DNA of 16,665 nt. It comes from DTJG01 sp964532995 (GTDB lineage: Bacteria > Ratteibacteria > UBA8468 > B48-G9 > DTJG01). Location of the stretch: the NCBI GenBank assembly GCA_964532995.1, contig CAZHJN010000038.1, positions 1 to 16,665 on the forward strand. Direction: 5' to 3'. Position 1 is the first letter of the stretch. Every line of letters begins with the position of its first letter. A model generated the notes under the pieces. It had not been told where the DNA came from. It worked only from the letters and a program-made list of their open reading frames with translations, and did no database searches. Both the position numbers and the translations under genes were made by a program. Positions 1 through 6,723 of the stretch are shown one piece after another.

Positions 1-10
1 AAAATATTTA

Positions 11-18
11 AAAGGAGG
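11..18 (+). promoter_or_regulatory. Ribosome binding site of the ceramidase-like gene
   Basis: AAAGGAGG lies 5 nt upstream of the ATG at 24. It is a near-perfect Shine-Dalgarno sequence and fixes the start. It is stronger than any other site in the window, which suggests independent and efficient translation of this gene. Confidence 0.85.
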
Positions 19-23
19 CTACT

Positions 24-1391
24 ATGAAAGCAGGATTTGCGAAAGTTAAGATAACACCTGATTTTCCAGCCCAGCTTGGCGGCGCAGGATCAGGAATAAA
101 AAGAACCTTTCAAAGTGTGATGGATGATATTTACGCCAGAGTGCTTGTCATTGAAAGTTCTGGTAAAAAAGTATGTTTTGTTTCTCTTGATGTTACGATT
201 GTCACAGAAGAATATGCGGAAAAAATAAGGGATTATGCAGAAAAAGCTGGTTTTTCTCGTGATGCGGTAATGGTACATGCCCTGCAAAATCATTCTGCTC
301 CTTCACTCGGTCATTTTATGCTCGACCCTGATTTTCCCGAATTACCTGATGAGTTCGAATACATCAGGGGCGGAGAGAAAAAAACTTACCAGTTTATTTT
401 GGAAAAGACATGCGAGGCAATAAAAATTGCAAATGAGTCAATCAAACCTGTATTAGTTGGTGCGCAAAGTGCAGTCTATGATGGAATTTCTTTTAACAGA
501 AGGGCTGTTTTGAAAAATGGCAAGGTGAAAATGCCGTGGTTCTTCAGCCACTCACAGTATCCGCTGGGACAGACGGATATTAAATACATTGAAGGTCCTG
601 TTGACCCTGAAATAGGGGTGCTCTGTTTCAGAACACCTGAAATGAAAATTCACTCAGGAATTCTTCATTTTACATGCCATCCTGTTAATGTTTTTGCAAC
701 AGCGCAAAACGCAATTTCTTCAGACTGGCCCGGTGCGTGGATCAATGAAATTGAAGGTTTTTTTGATGCAGGTTGTCTTGTTGTAAATGGATGCTGTGGA
801 AATATAAATCCCTGGCCGGCTTTCACGCCTGATTTCTGGCCTGACCACAGAAAAATGGGAAGAAGGCTTGCTGATATCTCAAAAGAAATAATTCCACGCA
901 TAGTTTTTTCAGATACAGATGTGCTTGAGTACAGGTCAAAAAAAATTGAAATTCCTTTCAGGATTGAACCTGAAATAATAAAGAAAGCAAAAAATTTCCT
1001 CGAGAAAAATCCTTTACCGATCAGGAGAAAGGATAGTTCTGAAGTAGACTCACAATGGTTTGGGGCAGCATCCATTATGAGCGTTGAATACGCAAGAAAA
1101 AGAGGAAATCTCCTTTATGAAATACAGGTATTCAGGATTGGAGATTTTGCAATAGTCGGTTTTCCAGGAGAACCGTTTGTTGAGGGACAGCTTGAAATAA
1201 AGGTCCATTCACCAGCAAAATATACATTTTTTGCTCATGCAACAAATCAGTATGTTGGTTATATACCAACAGAAGATGCATTGAAAAGGGGCGGGCATGA
1301 AGCAAAGTTCTGCTACTGGTCAAAACTTGTACCTGATGCACTTGGAACAATAGTCAGGACCACCCTTTCAATTCTGGAGGAACTTTTCTGA
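24..1391 (+). CDS. Neutral/alkaline non-lysosomal ceramidase-like protein (N-terminal domain family)
   Basis: The 455-residue protein opens with AGFAKVKITPDFP, the hallmark start of the neutral/alkaline ceramidase N-terminal domain. Candidate zinc ligands match the family pattern: His90 in NHSAP, His219 in HFTCHP, Glu383 in FPGEPF and Tyr410/Tyr413 in NQYVGYIPT. The loop that carries the catalytic Ser in true ceramidases (GDxSP) reads GNINP here (residues 259-263), so the Ser is replaced by Asn262. No signal peptide is visible, and the C-terminal immunoglobulin-like domain of full ceramidases (usually over 600 residues in total) is absent. Ceramidases cleave N-acyl sphingosine, but with the nucleophile changed I would not claim that substrate. 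It is more likely a metal-dependent amidase or hydrolase of unknown substrate. The start is fixed by AAAGGAGG just upstream. Its promoter lies left of the window or has not been identified. Confidence 0.8.
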   Translation: MKAGFAKVKITPDFPAQLGGAGSGIKRTFQSVMDDIYARVLVIESSGKKVCFVSLDVTIVTEEYAEKIRDYAEKAGFSRDAVMVHALQNHSAPSLGHFMLDPDFPELPDEFEYIRGGEKKTYQFILEKTCEAIKIANESIKPVLVGAQSAVYDGISFNRRAVLKNGKVKMPWFFSHSQYPLGQTDIKYIEGPVDPEIGVLCFRTPEMKIHSGILHFTCHPVNVFATAQNAISSDWPGAWINEIEGFFDAGCLVVNGCCGNINPWPAFTPDFWPDHRKMGRRLADISKEIIPRIVFSDTDVLEYRSKKIEIPFRIEPEIIKKAKNFLEKNPLPIRRKDSSEVDSQWFGAASIMSVEYARKRGNLLYEIQVFRIGDFAIVGFPGEPFVEGQLEIKVHSPAKYTFFAHATNQYVGYIPTEDALKRGGHEAKFCYWSKLVPDALGTIVRTTLSILEELF

Positions 1392-1452
1392 ACAGCTTAA
1401 AGAATTTTTGGTTTATCTGTATTTCAATGGCAGCAAATACCAATATTCATAA

Positions 1453-1947
1453 AGAATAACAGTAGGACCACCAGCATGGACAGCTTCCGCAACTGTGGGT
1501 GGAACATGGGAGTGGCTGGGATTCCTTGATACAATGATTCAACAAAAGTATCTGACCGGGTCCCTGATTTTCAGTGCAAGCGCCTACACAGATCCTGTCA
1601 ATTTTACTCTGGCAAATTCCACAGGTATTGTTCACTGTCCATGCGGGGATGAGGATCAGAGACTTTACTATGGAAGTATCGGATACTGGGCTGATTATGG
1701 TTATAATGGAAATCTTGGAACAGCAACCATCAGAAAGTTGAGTAATGTTAAGAAACCTGCAGAAATGATGCTGTTTTTTGAAAGCACAAGCGGAAATCCG
1801 GTTCCAAGCGAAGCATGGTTTGACAGGCTATTCGGTTCTTATAATGAACGCCATCCGCAGATAAGGCTGTGCAATGCAGTTTTTGTGGATGGACACGTAA
1901 AAGCTCTTACAAAAACTGAATATCTTGCCGCAGCTAATCCGCAGTAA
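1453..1947 (+). pseudogene. C-terminal fragment of a type II secretion pseudopilin-like (DUF1559 / H-X9-DG type) protein
   Basis: The frame is open from just after a TAA at 1450-1452. The first plausible start codon is a GTG at 1495 with no good Shine-Dalgarno, giving 150 residues. The translation resembles the C-terminal globular part of pseudopilins abundant in Planctomycetes, Lentisphaerae and Omnitrophota: a PPAWTA-like lead-in, a CPCGDE cysteine pair, SIGYWADYGYNGNLG, a KKPAEMMLFFES stretch, and a terminal ERHP...VFVDGHVKAL segment. That last segment resembles the H-X9-DG motif but has 11 residues between His and Asp-Gly. The prepilin leader (GFTLIELL-type) and the hydrophobic helix are missing, and the 60 nt between the upstream gene and the stop cannot encode them. 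I read it as a decayed or recombined fragment. Expression from GTG 1495 as a short soluble protein cannot be excluded. It converges on the fumarase beta gene with 11 nt between stop codons. Confidence 0.6.
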
Positions 1948-1958
1948 AGAATTTCAAG

Positions 1959-2483
1959 TCAGAAGGAATAAATATCTCTGCCCGTGCTATCAATTCCAAC
2001 GATAACAGGAAATTTTTCAACCCTTATTTTATAAAGTGCTTCAGGTCCAAGTTCAAAAAATGCAATAACCTGGCATTCCCTTACAAATTGAGAAAGATAA
2101 GCCCCGCAACCTCCATAAGTAATAAAGTATATTGCCCTGTGTTTTACAATGGCTTGCCTTACTGCCTCTGAACGAACACCCTTACCTATTGTTGCTTTTA
2201 ATCCTGCTTTAATTAAAGCAGGAGTGTATATATCCATTCTCGAACTTGTTGTTGGCCCGCATGAACCTATGATAAAACCGGGTGGTGTCGGAGTTGGACC
2301 AACATAATAAATCGTCTGTCCTTTTATATCAAAAGGAAGTTTTCCTCTGTTTTTCATAATTTCAAAAAATCTTTTGTGCGCTGCATCGCGAGCACCATAA
2401 ATTATACCGGATATTTCAACAAAATCTCCTGCTTTCAATCCTTTTATGGTCTTTTCATCAAGAGGTGTTTCTATCTTTTTCAT
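1959..2483 (-). CDS. Fumarate hydratase class I, beta subunit (C-terminal domain)
   Basis: A 174-residue protein of the Fe-S hydro-lyase beta domain family (FumA C-terminus/TtdB type). Visible signatures are ARDAAHKR (residues 31-38), GPTTSSRMD (76-84), IGKG (99-102) and FITYGGCGAYLS (120-131). It pairs with the alpha subunit encoded immediately upstream to make the two-subunit, oxygen-sensitive [4Fe-4S] enzyme that interconverts fumarate and malate. L(+)-tartrate dehydratase is the main alternative, since the two cannot be separated by motifs alone. Its ATG overlaps the alpha-subunit TGA (ATGA), so translation is probably coupled. It is the last gene of the leftward array. No hairpin terminator is visible in the 11 nt before the convergent pseudopilin fragment. 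Confidence 0.9.
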   Translation of the reverse strand: MKKIETPLDEKTIKGLKAGDFVEISGIIYGARDAAHKRFFEIMKNRGKLPFDIKGQTIYYVGPTPTPPGFIIGSCGPTTSSRMDIYTPALIKAGLKATIGKGVRSEAVRQAIVKHRAIYFITYGGCGAYLSQFVRECQVIAFFELGPEALYKIRVEKFPVIVGIDSTGRDIYSF

Positions 2484-3322
2484 ATTTTATTCCGATGTAT
2501 TCTATGAGCCCAGCAGGAAATTGAAACAGCAACCGGAAATCCTGCGATGTGGGTTGGAAATGTTTTTACCCTTGCATCAAGACATCCTGTGATTCCGCCA
2601 AGACCTCCTGGACCGATTCCTATCCTGTTGATTTTTGAAATCAACTCTATCTCAAATTCAGCCATTTCTGATCTTTTTTCATCTCCGCAGTCAAGCAGAG
2701 CTTTTTTTGATAAATACATCGCTTTCTCAGAAGTGCCGCCCATTCCTATACCAACAAAAATTGGCGGGCAGGGATTGGGACCTGCCTTTTTCACGCATTC
2801 AACAACAAAATCAATAATTTCGTCCTTTTGTACGCCCGGCAGAAACATTTTCAACTGACTGGTATTTTCAGCGCCAAACCCTTTGATCATAAGAGAAATT
2901 TTCATTTCATCGCCCGGAACACTCTCACACCAGACAATTGCAGGAGTATTATCCATTGTATTTTTTCTTTCAGGAACATTTACGACTGATTTTCTTAAAT
3001 AAAAATCCTTATATGCATTCCTGACAGAATAATCAACAAGTTCCTGCAATGAACAAAAATTTTTGAATTCAATTTTTATATTGCTGCCCACTTCAAAAAA
3101 TAGAATAACCATCCCTGTATCCTGACACAATGGAAGTTTTTTATCCTCGGCAATTTTGATATTCTCAATGATAGCGTCAAGTATTTTTATGCCATATTTG
3201 TTTTTTTCTATTTTTCTGGCTTTGTAAATCAATTTTTTAATCTGCGGTTCGAGGGAAAAACTCGCTTTCTCTATCGCGGAATATATTCTGTCAACGATGA
3301 TTTTTTCTCTGATTTTTCTCAT
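2480..3322 (-). CDS. Fumarate hydratase class I, alpha subunit (N-terminal domain)
   Basis: A 280-residue alpha subunit of class I fumarase/tartrate dehydratase. The three cysteines expected to hold the [4Fe-4S] cluster are present: Cys66 in LPLCQDTG, Cys185 in GPNPCPP and Cys247 in GGITGCLDA. GIGMGGTSEKA and HIAGFPVAV are also typical of the family. Together with the beta subunit it should hydrate fumarate to malate in the cytoplasm; split subunits are usual in anaerobes and thermophiles. I chose the ATG at 3322, 2 nt after the recO stop. A TTG two codons further upstream (3328) overlaps that stop by 4 nt and is the alternative. Neither start has a recognisable Shine-Dalgarno, so translation is probably coupled to recO. 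Confidence 0.9.
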   Translation of the reverse strand: MRKIREKIIVDRIYSAIEKASFSLEPQIKKLIYKARKIEKNKYGIKILDAIIENIKIAEDKKLPLCQDTGMVILFFEVGSNIKIEFKNFCSLQELVDYSVRNAYKDFYLRKSVVNVPERKNTMDNTPAIVWCESVPGDEMKISLMIKGFGAENTSQLKMFLPGVQKDEIIDFVVECVKKAGPNPCPPIFVGIGMGGTSEKAMYLSKKALLDCGDEKRSEMAEFEIELISKINRIGIGPGGLGGITGCLDARVKTFPTHIAGFPVAVSISCWAHRIHRNKI

Positions 3323-3324
3323 TT

Positions 3325-4032
3325 TCAATCGGTTATGTGATATCTTACGATTTCATTCAAACACTTCATAAGGTTTGTGTGTAAGGTCTCCGGTATGTAT
3401 TTTACCATTGATATCTGCTCCACCGGAATTTTACGGAAAAACCTCAATGCTTCAATATGCTTTCCAGGTACCCTGAAAGATGCCGGTTCACCTGCCTGAC
3501 AGGTAGCACAAACCACACCTCCAAGTTTCCCGCTGAAAAAATAAAGGTTTTCTTTTGTGCCGCAAACAGGACATTTTTCAAGAAACGGACCGAATCCAAG
3601 CAAAAACAGAATCTTTTCTGTTACGAAAATATCAACTGCCCTGTGATTCTTAAGTTCCGGAATCACCTTTCCTGTTCTGAAAAACAACTGAAAAATTTCA
3701 CCGCTGTTGAATTTCGCATCAGGAATGAGTCTATCAACCAGAGAAAGCAATCTGTGCCAGACTGCAGCATTTTCGCATTTGAAGTTAAAGGGTTCTATAA
3801 TCTCAGGTTTTGTAACAAGTTCAAGACCACCTTTTGGTTTCATATACACAAATGCTTCAATACAGCTGCCCTGCTGATAGGCAAGTGGTGATATCTTCTT
3901 TTCAGGATTTCTCACTCCTTTCATAAGACCGGTTATTTTTCCGATTGATTCTGTCAGAAGATGGACAATAACGCTTGTTTCGCGAAAACTAATTCTTTTC
4001 AGAATTATCGCTTTTATTCTGGTAGGCGGCAT
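3325..4032 (-). CDS. recO: DNA repair protein RecO
   Basis: RecO loads RecA onto SSB-coated single-stranded DNA together with RecR (RecF pathway). The N-terminus (IKAIILKRISFRETSVIVHL) is the characteristic first part of the RecO OB-fold. The C-terminal half carries a complete zinc finger, CPVC...CATC with 17 residues between pairs (Cys154, 157, 175 and 178 counted from the ATG), which several RecO orthologues have. I prefer the ATG at 4032 (235 residues). A TTG at 4053 would add seven residues, and neither has a clear Shine-Dalgarno. The gene starts 44 nt inside the end of the DUF502 gene, and its stop nearly abuts fumarase alpha, so it is embedded in the array. Confidence 0.92.
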   Translation of the reverse strand: MPPTRIKAIILKRISFRETSVIVHLLTESIGKITGLMKGVRNPEKKISPLAYQQGSCIEAFVYMKPKGGLELVTKPEIIEPFNFKCENAAVWHRLLSLVDRLIPDAKFNSGEIFQLFFRTGKVIPELKNHRAVDIFVTEKILFLLGFGPFLEKCPVCGTKENLYFFSGKLGGVVCATCQAGEPASFRVPGKHIEALRFFRKIPVEQISMVKYIPETLHTNLMKCLNEIVRYHITD

Positions 4033-4603
4033 TTTGAATCTTGTATATACCAAAAGAGAAAAGGATTTTCATTCCCTGTTCCACACTCAAAGGCAAAACT
4101 TTAAGCCTGTCTTTATGCACAATCAGAATCAGTCCTGTAGTCGGGTTTGGAACAGTAGGAACAAAAACAGTCCAGTATTCGCTGGTCTGACCTTCAAATA
4201 TCGGTTCCTTGCTTGTGATAAAACCGATTGTGGAAGTTTCATCACCAAAATTGATAAGGGCAACCCCCTGGAAAACTTCTTTGTCTTTCCTGAAAATCTG
4301 CTGGAGAATTGAATGAACAAATTGATAGATGCGGTTAAAAACAGGAACAGTAAGAAAAAGTCTTTCAATGTAACGCAAAATTCTTTTCCCAAAAACATTT
4401 TGTGCAAAAAACCCCAGAATCAGAATTATTGCTAAAAGTGAGATAAATCCAAGTCCCTTCACATAAAACTGCGGAGTCGCCCTCTGGATCCACTGACCTA
4501 TCAGATTTTCAAGAAAAACAAAGATTTTCCATAAAACCCAGAGTGATATTGCAGCCGGGACAATAACAAGAATGCCGGAAATAAAATAGTTCTTCAGTTT
4601 CAT
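3989..4603 (-). CDS. DUF502 family integral membrane protein
   Basis: A 204-residue protein with two hydrophobic segments near the N-terminus (about residues 6-34 and 50-70) and a soluble C-terminal domain. The motif VFVPTVPNPTTGLILIV, followed by PLSVEQGMKILFSFGIY, is the diagnostic signature of DUF502 (PF04367). The function is not established; in plants the related COV proteins affect vascular patterning. The start ATG overlaps the stop of the kinase/phosphatase gene (ATGA), and the 3' end overlaps recO by at least 44 nt. A role in envelope or lipid homeostasis is possible given its membrane-lipid neighbour, but that is only inference. Confidence 0.88.
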   Translation of the reverse strand: MKLKNYFISGILVIVPAAISLWVLWKIFVFLENLIGQWIQRATPQFYVKGLGFISLLAIILILGFFAQNVFGKRILRYIERLFLTVPVFNRIYQFVHSILQQIFRKDKEVFQGVALINFGDETSTIGFITSKEPIFEGQTSEYWTVFVPTVPNPTTGLILIVHKDRLKVLPLSVEQGMKILFSFGIYKIQNAAYQNKSDNSEKN

Positions 4604-5331
4604 TGTAATATTGTAAATCTTTCCACGATTTGAAACAACAGCACTGTCAGCAGAATTCCAAAAACTGCGCCGATAACTGTCTCTTCAACTGTATGAATAC
4701 GTTTTATAATACGACCCTGCGCAACCCATACAGCCAGCAACAGCACAAGCACCGAAACAAGTGGTTCACTCTTGAATGTGAGCATCGAAACAATCACCCA
4801 GATACTGAAAGCAATCCCACTATGAACACTTGGCATGCCGCCGGAAATAAGAGCCTGTTTCTTAATCAGGGACTTCAGCATCACATAAAGAAAACTGATG
4901 AAAAATAATACCAAAAATGTAAAATACCATGGGGATTTTGCAAGATTTTCAAATGCGTTTCTGAAAGAAGGCGGAAAATGTTTTGCGAAAAGAAGGTATC
5001 CAATAATCACAGAGGTTATTGCTGAAATGAGTACTGCTGATGCAGTAATATCTTTTATTTTTCTGATCTGAATATGATACTCACTTGAAAATGCATCAGC
5101 AAACATTTCAATTGCTGTGTTGAAGATTTCAGCAACAATAACCAGAGAAACAACCAGAATGAGAATAAGAAAATCCAGAAAAGGCAATTTAAAAAAAATT
5201 CCGCAGAGAATAACAGTGCAACCTATCCCAAAATGTATTCTTAAATTTCTCTCATTTTTCAGTACATAAAACAGACCTCTGAAAGCGTTTGTGAAACTTT
5301 CAACAATGTCCTGATTTTTTTCGTTTTTCAT
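4600..5331 (-). CDS. Fused prokaryotic diacylglycerol/undecaprenol kinase (DgkA) and PAP2-type phosphatase
   Basis: A 243-residue polytopic membrane protein with two domains. Residues about 1-115 are a DgkA-type kinase: an N-terminal SFTNAFRGL helix, NERNLRIH, the catalytic signature E68-IF-NTAIE with Asp79, and KIKD (residues 91-94). Residues about 130-243 form a PAP2-like phosphatase: GGMPSVHSG (164-172, His170) and R207-x5-H213-x3-E217, where the usual final Asp is Glu. The upstream K-x6-RP motif is not obvious, which fits the divergent PAP2 group. DgkA proteins phosphorylate diacylglycerol or undecaprenol; PAP2 enzymes dephosphorylate lipid phosphates such as undecaprenyl diphosphate. I chose ATG 5331 because GAGGG sits 6 nt upstream of it, while a TTG at 5334 is too close. 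The gene overlaps ybeY by 32 nt and DUF502 by 4 nt. Confidence 0.85.
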   Translation of the reverse strand: MKNEKNQDIVESFTNAFRGLFYVLKNERNLRIHFGIGCTVILCGIFFKLPFLDFLILILVVSLVIVAEIFNTAIEMFADAFSSEYHIQIRKIKDITASAVLISAITSVIIGYLLFAKHFPPSFRNAFENLAKSPWYFTFLVLFFISFLYVMLKSLIKKQALISGGMPSVHSGIAFSIWVIVSMLTFKSEPLVSVLVLLLAVWVAQGRIIKRIHTVEETVIGAVFGILLTVLLFQIVERFTILQ

Positions 5332-5767
5332 CAAAATCCCTCAAAACTGCAAAAAAAATTTCATCCTGTTTCCTTTTCATTTTATCATAACTGGCAGGCT
5401 TACTGTCATCATAACCGGAAATGTGAAGAATACCGTGTATAATAAGATAAAGAATTTCCTGTTCAACACTGTGGGATTCCTGTAGTGCCTGTCTTTTCGC
5501 GGTTTCAACTGATATGATAATTTCTGCCGTTGAACCAAGATTGAAGGTCAAAACATCTGTGGGCTGATTTTTATTCAGAAAAAGTTTATTCAACTTGATT
5601 ATTTTTCTATCCCCAACAAGGACAATATCTATTTTTACAATGGAACAGGTCAGTCTTCTTTCAAAGTGATTGATCAGTTTCTGCAGATAATCAAGATCAA
5701 GTTTTATCTTTCTCTGTATGTTTACCAGAAATAGTCTTTTTCTCCTGCGGTCTGTAATGTGATTCAT
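5300..5767 (-). CDS. ybeY: YbeY family endoribonuclease / rRNA maturation factor (divergent active site)
   Basis: A 155-residue member of the UPF0054/YbeY metalloprotein family, which acts in 16S rRNA 3'-end maturation and ribosome quality control. TDVLTFN (residues 70-76) and HGILHISGYDD (111-121) match the family signatures TDVLSFP and HGxLHLxGYDH. Two key positions differ. The third metal-binding His is Asp121, and the conserved Arg of the LNxxYR segment is Leu64 (sequence LNKLFL). The order phoH-ybeY is the classic arrangement. The ATG at 5767 lies 71 nt inside phoH and gives an N-terminal extension of roughly 12-14 residues relative to the family. An internal AGGAGA at 5741-5746 hints that a later non-ATG start may be used, but no good codon sits at proper spacing, so I keep the ATG. 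Confidence 0.9.
   Translation of the reverse strand: MNHITDRRRKRLFLVNIQRKIKLDLDYLQKLINHFERRLTCSIVKIDIVLVGDRKIIKLNKLFLNKNQPTDVLTFNLGSTAEIIISVETAKRQALQESHSVEQEILYLIIHGILHISGYDDSKPASYDKMKRKQDEIFFAVLRDFDEKRKKSGHC
5337..5341 (-). promoter_or_regulatory. Ribosome binding site deciding the start of the kinase/phosphatase gene
   Basis: On the minus strand, GAGGG is followed by ATTTTG and then ATG (5331), a 6-nt spacing. The TTG one codon upstream of that ATG would be only 3 nt from the site, so the ATG is preferred. Confidence 0.6.
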
Positions 5768-6722
5768 AAGCTTTGATAATCCTTTTTACAAGAGGATGTC
5801 TCACAACATCTTTCTCAGTAAAATAGACAAACTTAACTCCTTTCACCCTGCCGAGAACCTTTTCACATATGACAAGCCCTGATGTTTCTCTTGAAAGCGG
5901 AAGGTCAATCTGGGTGGTATCACCGGTAACAACAGCCTTTGAATTTGCGCCAAGACGGGTAAGAAACATTTTCATCTGTTCTCCGGTTGTGTTCTGCGCT
6001 TCATCGAGAATGATAAAGGCATCATTGAGTGTTCTTCCACGCATATAAGCAAGTGGGATTATTTCTATAATTTTTCTTTCACTCCATCTTTTCAGTTCCT
6101 CGTATTTTAAAAGGTCAAATAATGCATCATATATCGGCTGCAGGTAAGGTTTTATCTTTTCCTCAAGGTCTCCTGGCAGAAATCCAAGCCTTTCACCTGC
6201 CTCAAGAGCCGGTCTGGTTAAAATTACTCTGCTGAAAAGTCCATTCCTTAATGATTCAATGGCAAGAGCAACAGCAAGATAGGTTTTACCTGTGCCTGCG
6301 GGTCCAATACCCACGGTCAGAGAATACCTGCGAATTGCCCTGATATATGAACGTTGATGACTGCTGCGAGCAAAAATTTTCTCTTTTTTTGAGTTTATTA
6401 TGATAGCTTCAGCAAGATCCTTATCCGATAGTTGTTTCTGCCTTTTTTCCTGCCTCAAATTTTTATCTTCATCTTCTGGCAATGCATCAAATATATCTTC
6501 TGGAGAAAGGTATTTCATTCTGTGGATTTTCTGTCTCAGGTTTTCAAATGTTCTGTGGGCTTTCTCAACCCTGATCTGGTCTCCGCGAAATTTAACAATA
6601 TTCCCCCGCGCAAAAATTTCAATGCCGAGAAGGTCTTCAAGCAGCCTCAGATGTTCGTCATGTTTGCCAAAAATGACCTGGGCTTCCTGGTTGGTCAAAA
6701 CAATTTCTTTCAATGATGCCAT
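5697..6722 (-). CDS. PhoH family ATPase (PhoL/YbeZ type, KH-like N-terminus)
   Basis: A 341-residue cytoplasmic ATPase. The N-terminal ~70 residues form the small KH-like nucleic-acid-binding module seen in YbeZ/PhoL proteins (VIFGKHDEHLRLLEDLLG). The P-loop is GIGPAGTGKT (138-147), Walker B is FIILDEAQN (236-244), and the signature RPALEAGERLGFLPGDLEEK (170-189) is intact. The family is thought to act as an RNA helicase or ATPase working with the ribonuclease YbeY, whose gene directly follows and overlaps it by 71 nt. The start ATG is 1 nt from the stop of the upstream lipoprotein gene (TGATATG), without a clear Shine-Dalgarno, so translation is probably coupled. The 20-residue charged tail is variable in the family. 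Confidence 0.95.
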   Translation of the reverse strand: MASLKEIVLTNQEAQVIFGKHDEHLRLLEDLLGIEIFARGNIVKFRGDQIRVEKAHRTFENLRQKIHRMKYLSPEDIFDALPEDEDKNLRQEKRQKQLSDKDLAEAIIINSKKEKIFARSSHQRSYIRAIRRYSLTVGIGPAGTGKTYLAVALAIESLRNGLFSRVILTRPALEAGERLGFLPGDLEEKIKPYLQPIYDALFDLLKYEELKRWSERKIIEIIPLAYMRGRTLNDAFIILDEAQNTTGEQMKMFLTRLGANSKAVVTGDTTQIDLPLSRETSGLVICEKVLGRVKGVKFVYFTEKDVVRHPLVKRIIKAYESHYRPQEKKTISGKHTEKDKT

Positions 6723-6723
6723 A

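Noticed and set aside
665..1075. 136-codon minus-strand open frame within the ceramidase-like gene
   Set aside because: It has no recognisable domain and no ribosome binding site, and the overlapping plus-strand gene is well supported.
3457..3891. 144-codon plus-strand open frame opposite recO
   Set aside because: RecO on the other strand has a complete zinc finger and OB-fold; this frame is a shadow.
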